From: Lytechinus variegatus
Taxonomy: Eukaryota; Echinodermata; Echinoidea; Temnopleuroida; Toxopneustidae
Assembly (NCBI RefSeq): GCF_018143015.1
Contig: NC_054756.1
Location: 17,392,402 to 17,456,401, forward strand
Reading direction: 5' to 3'
DNA length: 64,000 nt
Shown here: positions 1-10,800 of the stretch, piece by piece
How positions within the stretch are numbered: the first letter of the stretch is position 1
How the letters are laid out: every line of letters starts with the position of its first letter
Translations under genes and position numbers: made by a program
The notes under the pieces: model-generated
Seen by the model: only the letters and a program-made list of their open reading frames with translations
What the model was told of the DNA's origin: nothing
Databases searched by the model: none

Positions 1-463
1 GTTATGATGGGAATTCAACAGATATCCCCAATTCGGCCAAAGTTCATTGACCCTAAATGACCTTTGACCTTGGTCATGTGACGTGAAACTCATGCAGGAT
101 GTTCAGTGATACTTGATTAACCTTATGTCCAAGTTTCATGAACTAGGTCCATATATTTTCTAAGTTATGATGACATTTCAAAAACTTAACCTCAGGTTAA
201 GATTTCGATGTTGATTCCTCCAACATGGTCTAAGTTCATTGACCCTAAATGACCTTTGACCTTGGTCATGTGACATGAAACTCTAACAGGATGTTCAGTA
301 ATACTTGATTAACCTTATGGCCAAGTTTTATTAACTAGGTCCATATACTTTTTAAGTTATGATGTCATTTCAAAAACTTAACCTCAGGTTAAGATTTGAT
401 GTTGACGCCGCCGCCGTCGGAAAAGCGGCGCCTATAGTCTCACTTTGCTTCGCAGGTGAGACA
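1..463. repeat. Two-copy ~190-bp dispersed repeat with GC-rich tail
   Basis: The block containing TGACCTTTGACCTTGGTCAT occurs twice about 192 bp apart, followed each time by a shared stretch on 'aaaacttaacctcaggttaa'. It ends in a GCCGCCGCC/GGCGCC tract and a small hairpin (GTCTCAC...GTGAGAC at about 437-460). A diverged relative lies near 53.3-53.6 kb. It looks like a dispersed non-coding repeat; I see no coding signal. The left end may extend beyond the window. Confidence 0.6.
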
Positions 464-1934
464 AAAAAACTGATTAATTCATGGGTTTGAATACATATTA
501 GTCAACCAGTCTCTCAAGATTAACCTGAAGGATCGATGTCACTTGCGTGTACATACATGTAGCAGAATGCACTATCGAATGACATGTCAAGACTTACTGA
601 AGCAATCATATGGCAAGATCAATGCATCTCATTACTGTAGATGAAAGTAAAACACCAGAAATTAAAAGCAAAGTACTGCAGTCAGTATCATACAATATTT
701 ACAATATCAATGTAGATCAAAACATCACACCTTGTCTATAAGTTTTCATTCAAGAATGATACACATTTGGTCACTGATTCTACGCACTATAATTTCATAC
801 ACTTGACCTGCAGCACAATACTCAACGGGGTACAAACTTAAAAATAAAAGGAAAAAAGATACTCAATTTTGACATCAGGGTCCCGCAACACAATAGATAG
901 CAATTAATCCAATGCTTGATTTTCGTGATTAATTGTGTATTAGTAGATGTCAATCAATCAGGCGCAAAATGAATGATTGATAAGCTTCGTGTTACGGGCC
1001 CCAGATTGTACGCAACAATGATTTTTCTTTGAAATAAATGAAGGCCTAAAAGAAAGAAACTATGTGTATAGATTGATATACTGCATATTACATGTATGCA
1101 AATAAAAGATACATGTACACTTAGATCAGAAAATGCTGGTGATCATTGAGTTCTGATGTCAAAATCCTTCAGACATTGAAAAGTCAGCACGTTTTACTTC
1201 TAATTTATTTCAATTTCGTCGTGTAATTTCTTGCTCCAGAAATGCCTTTCGAAGGTGTATTTCTTAGCAGTATTCTTCATTACATCTTCCTTAAAATCTA
1301 TATTTGTCTATTTCTGTTCAAGCAATTGTATGCCACCTCTGTTTATTGTATTCATCTTTCATCAGAATTATCCGGTACGTTTATGTACACACGAGTTGTT
1401 TGGCCCCCTTGGAACTTGGTCATGACTTGCCCGACTTGACAGAAATATGCATGCTTGTCCCTGCATACATGTACATATTCCCTCGGTGATTTCATTCAAT
1501 CATTTTTTTAGGCTTTTGAACCTGATTGGTGACAAAGACCATTATTACCTCAGGTTCAGAACTACAGAAAATGTGTTTCATGTGTATATTGAAATGAAAT
1601 CTGCTCCAAAGGGCTCAATCAAATTATGACAATTTATTTCTAGTAAAATTTACAAATAGTTCAACAACCAAATGAAGCATGTCTCTCCCCCTTTAATTCA
1701 CTTTTACCATTTTATTTTTCAGACATTTTGATCTTTGCAATACTTTGGAAGCCATTAACATGACTACTTTATTGGCTTCAAAGCAAGAATAATGATTCAG
1801 TGATGAACTTTGGTTAAATGCACTTAATGTATTGAAACTGTACATACAGCATCAGATCTTTGTGCAATATTGGTCCAATGATCATTAGGACCAAATGAAA
1901 CAGGGCATCCAGTTCGTAAGAATCAGGTACCAGG
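464..1934. other. Gene-poor 3' flank of FAM91A1
   Basis: AT-rich non-coding sequence. Only short ORFs of about 65 codons without recognisable domains occur. The only structured item is a foldback element at 878-1002, listed separately. Confidence 0.5.
878..1002. mobile_element. Short foldback MITE (GGGYCCGYAACAC family)
   Basis: The ends are inverted copies: GGGTCCCGCAACAC on the left and GTGTTACGGGCCCC on the right. Related copies lie at 3124-3278 and 4094-4252. Length 125 bp; no coding capacity, so it would be non-autonomous. Confidence 0.55.
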
Positions 1935-2094
1935 TGTGTGTTTCATAAAGCTGGTCGTAAGTTAAGAGCGACTGGTGATCCTTTCTTGTGGTAAATGGTA
2001 TACACCATTGGCGATGGTTTAGCGCGTAAGAAAGGTTCACCAGTCGTTCTTAAAGTCACTCTTAACTTACGAACAGCTTTATGAAACGGCCCCC
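1935..2094. mobile_element. Foldback MITE, TTTCATAAAGC family, copy 1
   Basis: Inverted ends: GTGTTTCATAAAGCTGGTCG on the left, and on the right the complement of that motif ending TTTATGAAACGGCCCC. The centre is 'gcgatggtttagcgcgtaag'. It is the first of four adjacent family members. Confidence 0.65.
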
Positions 2095-2270
2095 AGGTGT
2101 GTGTTTCATAAAGCTGTTCGTCAGTTAAGAGCGACTTTAAGGATGACTGGTGACCCCTTCTTGGGCTAAATGATACATCCCTATGTCATTAATTTAGGAA
2201 ATAACAACATGTTCAAGTTGTTTGTAAAGTTGTGCGTTACTTTACGAGCAGCTTTATGAAACACCCACCA
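2095..2270. mobile_element. Foldback MITE, TTTCATAAAGC family, copy 2
   Basis: Starts with GTGTTTCATAAAGCTGTTCG and ends with GCAGCTTTATGAAACACCCA, an inverted pair. It is directly adjacent to copies 1 and 3 in head-to-tail order. Confidence 0.65.
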
Positions 2271-2453
2271 GGTGTGTGTTTCATAAAGCTGTTCGTAAGT
2301 TACGAGCGAATTTAAGGATGACCGGTGATCCATTCTTGTGGTAAGCGATACACATCTAATTTCCATTGGTGTTGATTTAGTTTCTAAGAAAGGGTCACCA
2401 GACATTTGTATACTCACTCGTAATTTATGAACAGATTTTTTGAAACACACACC
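2271..2453. mobile_element. Foldback MITE, TTTCATAAAGC family, copy 3
   Basis: Starts with GTGTTTCATAAAGCTGTTCG. The right arm is decayed (GAACAGATTTTTTGAAACAC). Same internal segments as copies 1 and 2 ('ttaaggatgaccggtgatcc'). Confidence 0.6.
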
Positions 2454-2598
2454 GTTTAAGAACGACTGGCGAACCTTTCTTACGCGCTAAGCCATCACCA
2501 ATGAACATTTTAGTGTTACATCAATTACCACACGAAAGGATCACCAGTCATTCTCAAATTTGCTCTTAACTTACAAACAGCTTTATGAAATATCCACC
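2454..2598. mobile_element. Foldback MITE, TTTCATAAAGC family, copy 4, left-truncated
   Basis: Lacks the left TTTCATAAAGC terminus but keeps the internal segment and the right arm ending CAGCTTTATGAAATATCCAC. It completes a run of four related elements. Confidence 0.55.
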
Positions 2599-3123
2599 AG
2601 TCAATGAAGTCCGTAAGATTTCACAGCAACATTTTTTTTTTAAGGAAGGGGGGTTGGATGAAAAGTAGATAATGCCCCCAGGTCTCTATAACTTAAGTAC
2701 AGACCTATAATAATCTATTTATTCAACCTTCGAAAATAGAGGTAAGATAAATACAAAGGGGGTAAACCATTTAAAAAGTATCCCCCATTGAACTGAAACA
2801 TTTGTTAGCATGAAGCAGTCAAGGCTGGCCATGAGTCAACATTTTGCCGGCCTTGGCCCAAGTCACTTGTACAAAGACTACAGGAGAAGTTCCAGCCTCG
2901 ACTACATCCTTTACTTGAACACATGTATTGCACACAGCATCACAGTTATCTCTCACCCTCACAGACTTATTGTGGATCTCAGAAAAAAAGGGGAAATTTT
3001 TGTGCATCGGATTGGTCTAGTAATAAGTGATAAATGCCATAATAATTACAAATATTTTTGAAATCTACATGTATTTACAGATTTGATGATGTCATGATTA
3101 GTGATCTATTATCAACAATAAAC

Positions 3124-3278
3124 AGGGCCCTGTAACATGAAGGTTAGAGATCAATTGTTATTTTGAAAGAACTATTCTGATTGGCTCCCAGTCAGTCTAC
3201 TGAGCCAAATGCTCATGCAATGATGATAATGATAGGCTATTTCATATAGCGATTAATCGCTAACCTTTGTGTTACGGG
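3124..3278. mobile_element. Foldback MITE (GTAACACAAAGGTTAGCGAT family)
   Basis: The left end GGGCCCTGTAACATGAAGGT and the right end ACCTTTGTGTTACGGG are inverted relatives. The middle ('ctgattggctcccagtcagtc') is shared with the copy at 4094-4252, so they are one ~155-bp non-autonomous family. Confidence 0.65.
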
Positions 3279-3729
3279 AATACATACATGTACATTTACC
3301 CTGTATGTATTACATTATATGACACAATGTCTCTACATGTTCTCACAGGAATTCCATGTATATACTATTTTAGACATCTTTCTTTCAGTGTGATTTAGAT
3401 GCCATTATATTACAAATTAGAAGCTCCATAGTGCATTTTTATATAAAAAAAAATGGAACACCTGTCATATCTGGCTTCAGAAATACAATCTAAATCATAA
3501 CCAATTACACTTTTTCATTGCACCAAATTCCTCAGTTGAGATGACATGGTAAAGACATGTTGATCACAAGATTAGATAAGATTTAGTGCTGTAGCTTAAA
3601 AGTCAAAGCAGTCCCGAGAACACTCACTTAATAGCAGGGATGTTCACAAAGCTGGCCACAAAACAGTTGTCGGAGAGATGTTTTTTGAAAATGATTTTGA
3701 AGTCCTGCGTGCCTCTACAAACGCCAAGG

Positions 3730-3862
3730 AAGCGTCTCATGAAAGGACGTCAGACGTTTAATCTGGCAGTCGCCATAGTAACAGTGCTTTTTAAATCAAA
3801 ATCAAGAAGATTTGTCAGATGCAAAAACCTGTTGGTAAAATTTTTTCATGAGACACTCACCT
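3730..3862. mobile_element. Foldback MITE (TTTCATGAAAGGACRT family)
   Basis: The left end AGCGTCTCATGAAAGGACGT and the right end TTTTCATGAGACACTCACCT are inverted. The internal 'ccatagtaacagtgc' is shared with the better-preserved element at 14818-14983. Confidence 0.55.
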
Positions 3863-4093
3863 GGAATATGGAATAAAACGTGATCTTCTGGATCAGTCAT
3901 AGAGTAGTGCAGTATTTTGCTCCTGAAGATCAAACTCCAATCAGACCATCGTCAATCTCAAACAGCAAAACCAAAGTCTGAATTTGATCCTTCATTTTTT
4001 TTTCCCTCCAGTTATTGTGAGAAAGATATATTCTCTGGAATATAAGAACCTTTGAGAACTTTACCCTTCTTTAATACCCAGATAAACTAACAT

Positions 4094-4252
4094 TGGCCGC
4101 TTAACACAAAGGTTAGCAATTCATCGCTAATTTGAAAGAAAAATTCTGATTGGTTCCTAGTCAGTCCACCAAGTAAAATGCGCATGCAACGATGATCTTG
4201 ATAGGCCATTTCATTTCGCGATTAACTGCTAACCTTTGTGTTACGGGGGCCC
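4094..4252. mobile_element. Foldback MITE (GTAACACAAAGGTTAGCGAT family)
   Basis: Left end GGCCGCTTAACACAAAGGTT, right end AACCTTTGTGTTACGGGGGC, an inverted pair. Same interior as the 3124-3278 element ('ctgattggttcctagtcagtc'). Confidence 0.65.
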
Positions 4253-4730
4253 AAGATCATCCTCTGTACTGTATGCATACGTGGACAGAGTTTGGAGGTG
4301 GTTCCTCAAGGCTCTTTGCATGCTGAATTGATTTTGGGGGATGATAATGACAATTAGTTCAATGCTATTTTCTTTAATTCAAAATTTCTACATCACAACA
4401 TTGATACTGATTATTTTTATATAGTTGCTATCCAAGAACTATTGTATATCTAGTTTGAAGTTAGGGAAGAAAACTAATTACTATGATCGTTGGATTTAAT
4501 TGTACGAATGTGCAAGATTACAACATCAGCACTCAAAGGGTTTACTATCTCGAGAAAGAAAATGGGGTAGACATACTGACGACCCGGATACACATCAAAA
4601 TGCTTCCGGCATCCATCTAGAGCAGCCAGAGGCACAAAAACAGTTGCACGATTATTCGCAAAGCTTTGTGTATTGAGGACCACATGTATGCTTTGTCTAG
4701 TAAGCTACAGCACTAGTAGGGTATAGGCGT

Positions 4731-4880
4731 TCACCTAGCTGTGGGGTCCCAAACGCCTAGCTTGCCGTCATGGAATACCAGATTCCTTGTGGGGTAGGGA
4801 AGGGTCGGTGATTGGCTGCGCTGGGTCGATGACGGCATCATGGCAGCATCGGCCGGCAAGTCTGGCACCACGGGTAAGTC
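4731..4880 (-). CDS. FAM91A1: FAM91A1 coding exon 20 (C-terminus and stop)
   Basis: Residues 813-861 and the TGA stop at 4731-4733. The acceptor CACAG precedes GACTTACCCG. The segment [14 protein letters not shown] matches the conserved FAM91A1 tail 'KNLIFKDGVLSEW'. The protein ends ...WDPTAR, about ten residues shorter past this motif than human. Confidence 0.9.
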   Translation of the reverse strand, partial: DLPVVPDLPADAAMMPSSTQRSQSPTLPYPTRNLVFHDGKLGVWDPTAR

Positions 4881-7800
4881 CTGTGACAGGGAGAAGGTTG
4901 AAAGGGAAAAGAATATTCTTATCAGGGAAAGGGTTGGGATGCATCTAATTAAAGGTAAAAGGCAGTAGTTGCAAGAAAAAACATGCAAGAAAAAACATGC
5001 AAGAAAAAACATTCATGAGAAAGTCTCTTAAATCAATGTTCATTGTCAAAATATCATAATATATTTAGATCTGGTCCATTAATGTGAACTCATCTTTGTA
5101 AAATCATGATTTCTTACCTTAAAAAAAAAATGATAATTCTGATGATCACTAACACAGAAAAGCATATGTGGGACAGTGTATTAATATTGCTTCGAAAAAT
5201 ACCCGACATTTGATGGAATTCAGTGCTTATTTTGCTAATTTCTCAGCAATTAAGCATTTTCTTCCAGAGCTATTTGGCACATATTGTAACATACAAACAC
5301 TTTAGTGGTACATGTACATGTAATTTCATTAGATTCTGCTTGAACTCATTTTGAAATGGGTACCACAACTGGTATTTATCTACATGTATAATATCAACTA
5401 TGAAAAGCAAATTATTACATTCTATGACTGGTCTTCCACAGAATATTGATTTATCCAATGAAAATCAACTATGGAAACCATTAGTTAAGATTCATCAAAA
5501 TTCAACAAGACAAATCAGACCATGGTCCTTTTGGGGCGAAACTACACCTTTCAACGTTTTTGTTGGAGCTATTTGTTAAAAATCCTGCTCATCATCACCA
5601 ACATCATCAATAAATCAAATGCCGAGTACTCTAAAGAGTGCATTTCATGCTTTATAAGTTACATTATCAGTTTTATTATATGAGTTAATTTTTTTTTCGT
5701 TAAAACCCTCTATCATTTCTCACCTGTTGCCTTGCAATAAAATTGAGCAGTTGGAGTGACAGCTTCCGACTTGAATGAAGTAAGCACTCCAAGCTCTTCT
5801 TCTGGCACAGGCGCTTTTCGGCTATCCTCTGGCAAACTTCCTGATTGACCACCTCATCAAAGAGAGGGACCCCGAAGCTAAGGTCCAAGAGAACCCAGTT
5901 TGATTCCAGCTCTTCAGAGTTGATCCTCTCCCTTTCATCCGGTACCTTCAAAATGAAATAACCATAATTAAGTAGTCTCTGCTTAAGTCAACCTTCCATC
6001 AGTAAAGTAACTGCCTGATGAAAGAATATTTCAAACCAGAATATGCAAAACATGTCTTTTCTTACATATTCTGAGTCAAATCTCGCCCGAGTCAAACAAA
6101 TATCTGTGGTATTGACATTTGATCTAGGCAGAGTCACTTTTATAATAAATCATAATTGAATTACATAGGCCAATCTATTCTCCTTGCTAACAATAAGACA
6201 TCCATGGAAAGAGGAGAGCATATCTAGAAAATTCAGTCGCTTCCTCATAAAGAATTTAATGGACAGTGTATTACGTTGAAGTACACTTCTTCAGATGGAG
6301 ACTGTTGACATTGCAGTCCGAGAGGACTTCATTTCCAGCCAACAACAACAGTCTTTTGTCTATTAAAAAAGAAGCCTACAAAAACTTATAAGTAAAGGTA
6401 GTGGACAAAGGTAATTGTATAATATCCATGGTATTTGTGGCCATCTGAAGGCAAGAATGGTACCGGATTTAGCAGAGTCTTTAACCAAGCAAAATCCATT
6501 GGCACTGTCATGATTCTCATCTTTCAAACAGAGCATTGGAGGTTTGAGTCTTGAATCCTAGTCCCAGCCTGTTTTTCAGTCTTCAGTAATAAACTGCGCT
6601 GCCCTCAACCAAAATGTGGTGAAAGGGTTCCCTATAGGGTCCATTCTTTGAATGCATTGGCGATGATGAAAAAAGTGGCAGTTTGAGCTAAAGCTGCGGT
6701 AATAATGGTGTACTTTGTAACCTCGGGAGAAACCGCTTTAACTCTTCATGCGTTCACCCGTAAACCCCGTGTGTTGCATTATTTTAGCAGTGATCCCCTC
6801 TCATTCACATACGTGCCATGAGTCACAGACTCCTAACAATAAACCTGGCCATGGTATTGTTTGTGAGGGTTTTATTGATTTTCTCCTCTCCTTTTTCAAT
6901 GAACTTCCTGGCTGTGATCAGGATGTATTGATTTTTTGGGGAAAACTCAACGATTCTGTAATTTGTAAACTGCGATAATCCGTCGAACGCTAAACTAATG
7001 TCGCACGCGCGATCGATCGGTACACATGTACGGTATACAAAAGCGCCAGGCTATACATTGTAGCTATAGGCATGCTCCGGGGCATGCAATTGTTCGAAAA
7101 ACAATGGGACAGGGGACGTCTATGGGAAATGTGTGGTTGTGCAAAAATGCGAACGAAACACGCCTACGGATGTGCAATAATGCGAACGTAACGCATGAAG
7201 AGCTACACCAGCTTAAACACAAGGACAGTTTGGAAGATCAAATCAACCCATGGGCATACCTGTCTTGATCCTAGCGGTAGCTGCATCGAATCTTTAGCCT
7301 TCTCCACATCCAGGCTCTTGCTCTCTGCACCATCCGCTGCCTCCCCCAGACCTTCCTCGTCATCGGCCGCCTCGCTGAGCTGCGATGCAGTCAGCCGGCT
7401 CTGAGCATCCTCGTCATCGTTGGGGCCATCCTTGCCATCTTGGCTACTTGGCTGAGGATGCTGCGAAGATGACAGACAGCCTGATTTGAGGAGGGTGATG
7501 TAGCCACAGGAGTGGGTGAGGTCCAGCTCATCCTCAAGCTTCTTGACTGTTCTGTGAGTGTGCATGGAACTCCTTGTTAGGTAACCTGCAAACAGGCAAA
7601 GGGGAAGACAAGTAACAGGGCAGTCAATAACATGAAATGCACAGCTGCATGTTCAGTTTTCCTCCTAATGCAGTTATCCTACCAAAAGAAGAACAAAGTG
7701 TTAATATCTGTACATAAATGAATATTCTACACGACATGGTTTAGGTAGAAAATAAGTAAACCCTCAGTACTTGCTTGGCATAAAATACATGTAAGAAGCA

Positions 7801-10800
7801 CTCTGTCACTTATGAAGCTATTCTCAATGGTATATCATAAAATGTGCTCCTGTGTGCTTATTTTTGTTGGCATACTTAAACAATTTACTTTCAAAATCAG
7901 ATTTCAGCTACCGGGAAATTGCAATACATACCTCCCTAAAGCAAATGTAAGTTTGGTTTTGTAATATATCCCCTAGAGGTGCATGCCAATACTTAAATTC
8001 ACTATCAGATTATATGTATATGGAAGGCAGATACCATCTGGAGGATGAAATAAAGATGTGATTTTTTGATAAATTTTGTGATTTTTGCAATGCGATGAGT
8101 ACCTTCATAACCATTGGAACATCCCTGACTACCTCCTTCGGTTTACAACTGTTACTATTGCACATGTACCTTTTGACCATAATTCCTAGTAATTTACTTA
8201 CTGATGAGTATAATTTGCAAAACTAATTCAGTTTGATTTCAAGACTTTATTGTATCAATAATACTAATAATAATTATAGGCATTCATATCGTGCCATCTA
8301 TCTAGAAATAGCCTATTCTGAGGTGCATTGTTGTTATCATTATCACCCCAGCTGTAGCTCAAGCAGCCTTTCAGCTCTCGGTGCATTTCAAGGAATTATT
8401 CCTACCTGGTACCCATTCACCTCCCCTGGGTTGAGTGAAGCACAATGTGGGTAAATTTCTTACTGGTGGAAAAAAACATGGCTGGTCCTCCAACCAGCGT
8501 TCTCGCCAGAAAAAAATTCAGGGTTCCCACAGAAATTTGAAAACAGAATTCCATGACTTTTCCCTGACTTTTCCATGACTAAATTGCTGCTTTCCATGAC
8601 TTGCTTTCTGGCACCGTTTCCAAAATCAGACACATTATGATGGCCTCCATAACCTCCCCTCACAGCCATCCATTCCACCCACTGCCTTACTCATGACATG
8701 TACATCTACATGTATTATCATTGGTATATGGTCTGTTTCTGACCAGGGTACAGTGCCATTTTCGTTTCACCAACATCAAGATTCAAAATTGTCTTGAACA
8801 CAAACTCATGTAATTTCTTAAACTGACAGATTTCCATGAACTATTTCCAAATTTTCAGAGCATAGCATGCAGATCTTGTCACAAAAGTGAACTATACAAT
8901 ACATGTAAATGTAAATGTCAAATTTTCCAGGCATATTGAAATTAGGATCCTGAATTCACCTTTACTACAAAACTTCCACATAAAAGTCATGGAATTTTGT
9001 TTTCAAATTTCTGGGGGGAACCCTGAATTATATGAAGATGAAACACTTTACATATGTCACACATGAGCCAATTATTACAAAAAAGTGACATTAGTTTTAC
9101 AATAAGATGACATGAAAAATAAAGGCTAACAAAAATATCCTCATCCTAAAATTCTCAACATAGTGCTGCATTTCACTCTACATTACAAAAAAACGAGGCC
9201 ATTTGTGATACAACTTGAGGACCCCACTCACACCAGCTAAATTAACAAGTGTATTTCTCTATATGCTCCAAAAATAATGAGGATATCTTGAAAATTGGAC
9301 ATTTGATGCCTATTTTGGTATTTCATTAAACTTCATTTTCAAGTAACTTTTCCAGAGAGGACACATTACTTGATGCTAAAATAGCAATTGAAACATCTTG
9401 TGTAACTAAGAGATTCAGAACCTTATGAATGTATTGTGTTCTGATAGCCATGCTGGTAGTGCTTGATCAGTTGTGACTTGATATGTCAACTAATTGCCAT
9501 GAATGTTGAGTAAAATTGTACTAAACTTGACATTTAAATTCTCTAAAAACAACTAAGAATGCAAAACTGGTTACAAAATGTGACATGTTAAAATACTTTG
9601 ACTGATTAACATCTTATATCATTGCAAATAAGATGAAATTTTCTGTAGTCTGGTTGTCCGAATTTAATGTCAGGAGCAATCAATTTATTCATGGCCATGA
9701 GTATTTTGAGTGAGGAATGTGGATTGTGGCTGTGTTATACATGTATTCACAAAAAACTTTTTTTGTTATTTCAACCTTGCTAGCCCTAACACTAAGTCAT
9801 CTTGGATTTTTGAACATACAGACAACTGACTGGTCTTGTAACTAACCCTAGTGTATTACTTGACCCTTTAAACCATGGTTTAGACACCAAACTCATATTC
9901 CCCAGACAGATATTGAATGAACTATGTCCTTTAATAAAAAAAAAGTAACAAACATCAGACATTTTGTACTCCATTTTTGGAAGCCATCTTGGAATTTTGA
10001 ACATACTAGACCAATGAGTGTCATTGTAACTTGTCCTTATATATAATTTGACCCTTGAAACCATAGTTTAGACACAAAATCATATATCACCAGTGGATAT
10101 AATTAAGTATGAGAGAACTTTGCGAGACACGACAAAACGTAAAGCTGCCATAGCCATGAGGAAAATGCAATTCCATGACTTTTCACAAATTTTCCAAATT
10201 TCCTGACTTTCCAGGATTTTCCATGACCGTGGGAACCCTGAAATTCACCCGTGTCGGGGACTTGTGCTGCCACTCCTGGGGGGTGGGTGCGGGAGTGGGG
10301 GTTCACCCCTCCCGTGTGGAGTGCTGAAGCGACGGCCTTTTCATCAAGAAAAGGGTAATCACGAAATGCATTCAACTTCGGAACAAAACAGCGTTCATGA
10401 TTGAGGGTCATGTGATATGTAATGGAGTTGGTCAATAGAGTCGAGACGTGTCATCCAACTTAATTCGCTGAGCTAGCTGAGCGCATGCGTGTGGCTTTCG
10501 TGCACATACACAAATGCAAAATATATCAGACACTTCCTAGTGATTTACGACTGTGTGTTCCAACACCAAACAACGTAATGGCGTGTAGATCGACATGTAA
10601 GTTTTGTGTGAGTCTGTGATCTGACGTTTCACCATGGAGCATAGCCGGTGTGTTGTGCGGGGCAAACGGGGTAATAGGCAACGGAACGACCTTACGTGCC
10701 GTCATATGCCCGAAATAGCAGCCGCGAGCTAGCTGGGCGCCTTGCCACTTTCCTAGCCATAGTAGGCCTGTAAGTGGTCTTAAGTTGGTGGGACTTCGGA

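Larger units (their letters stand above)
2599..4730. other. 3' flank of FAM91A1 with three foldback elements
   Basis: Sequence downstream of the FAM91A1 stop codon. It probably contains the 3' UTR; an ATTAAA on the minus strand (complement of 4495-4500), about 230 nt after the stop, could be a polyadenylation signal. Three foldback elements are listed separately. No other coding exon recognised. Confidence 0.4.

Noticed and set aside
2810..3061. 83-codon plus-strand ORF downstream of FAM91A1
   Set aside because: No recognisable domain, no splice signals, and an equally long ORF on the other strand at the same place.
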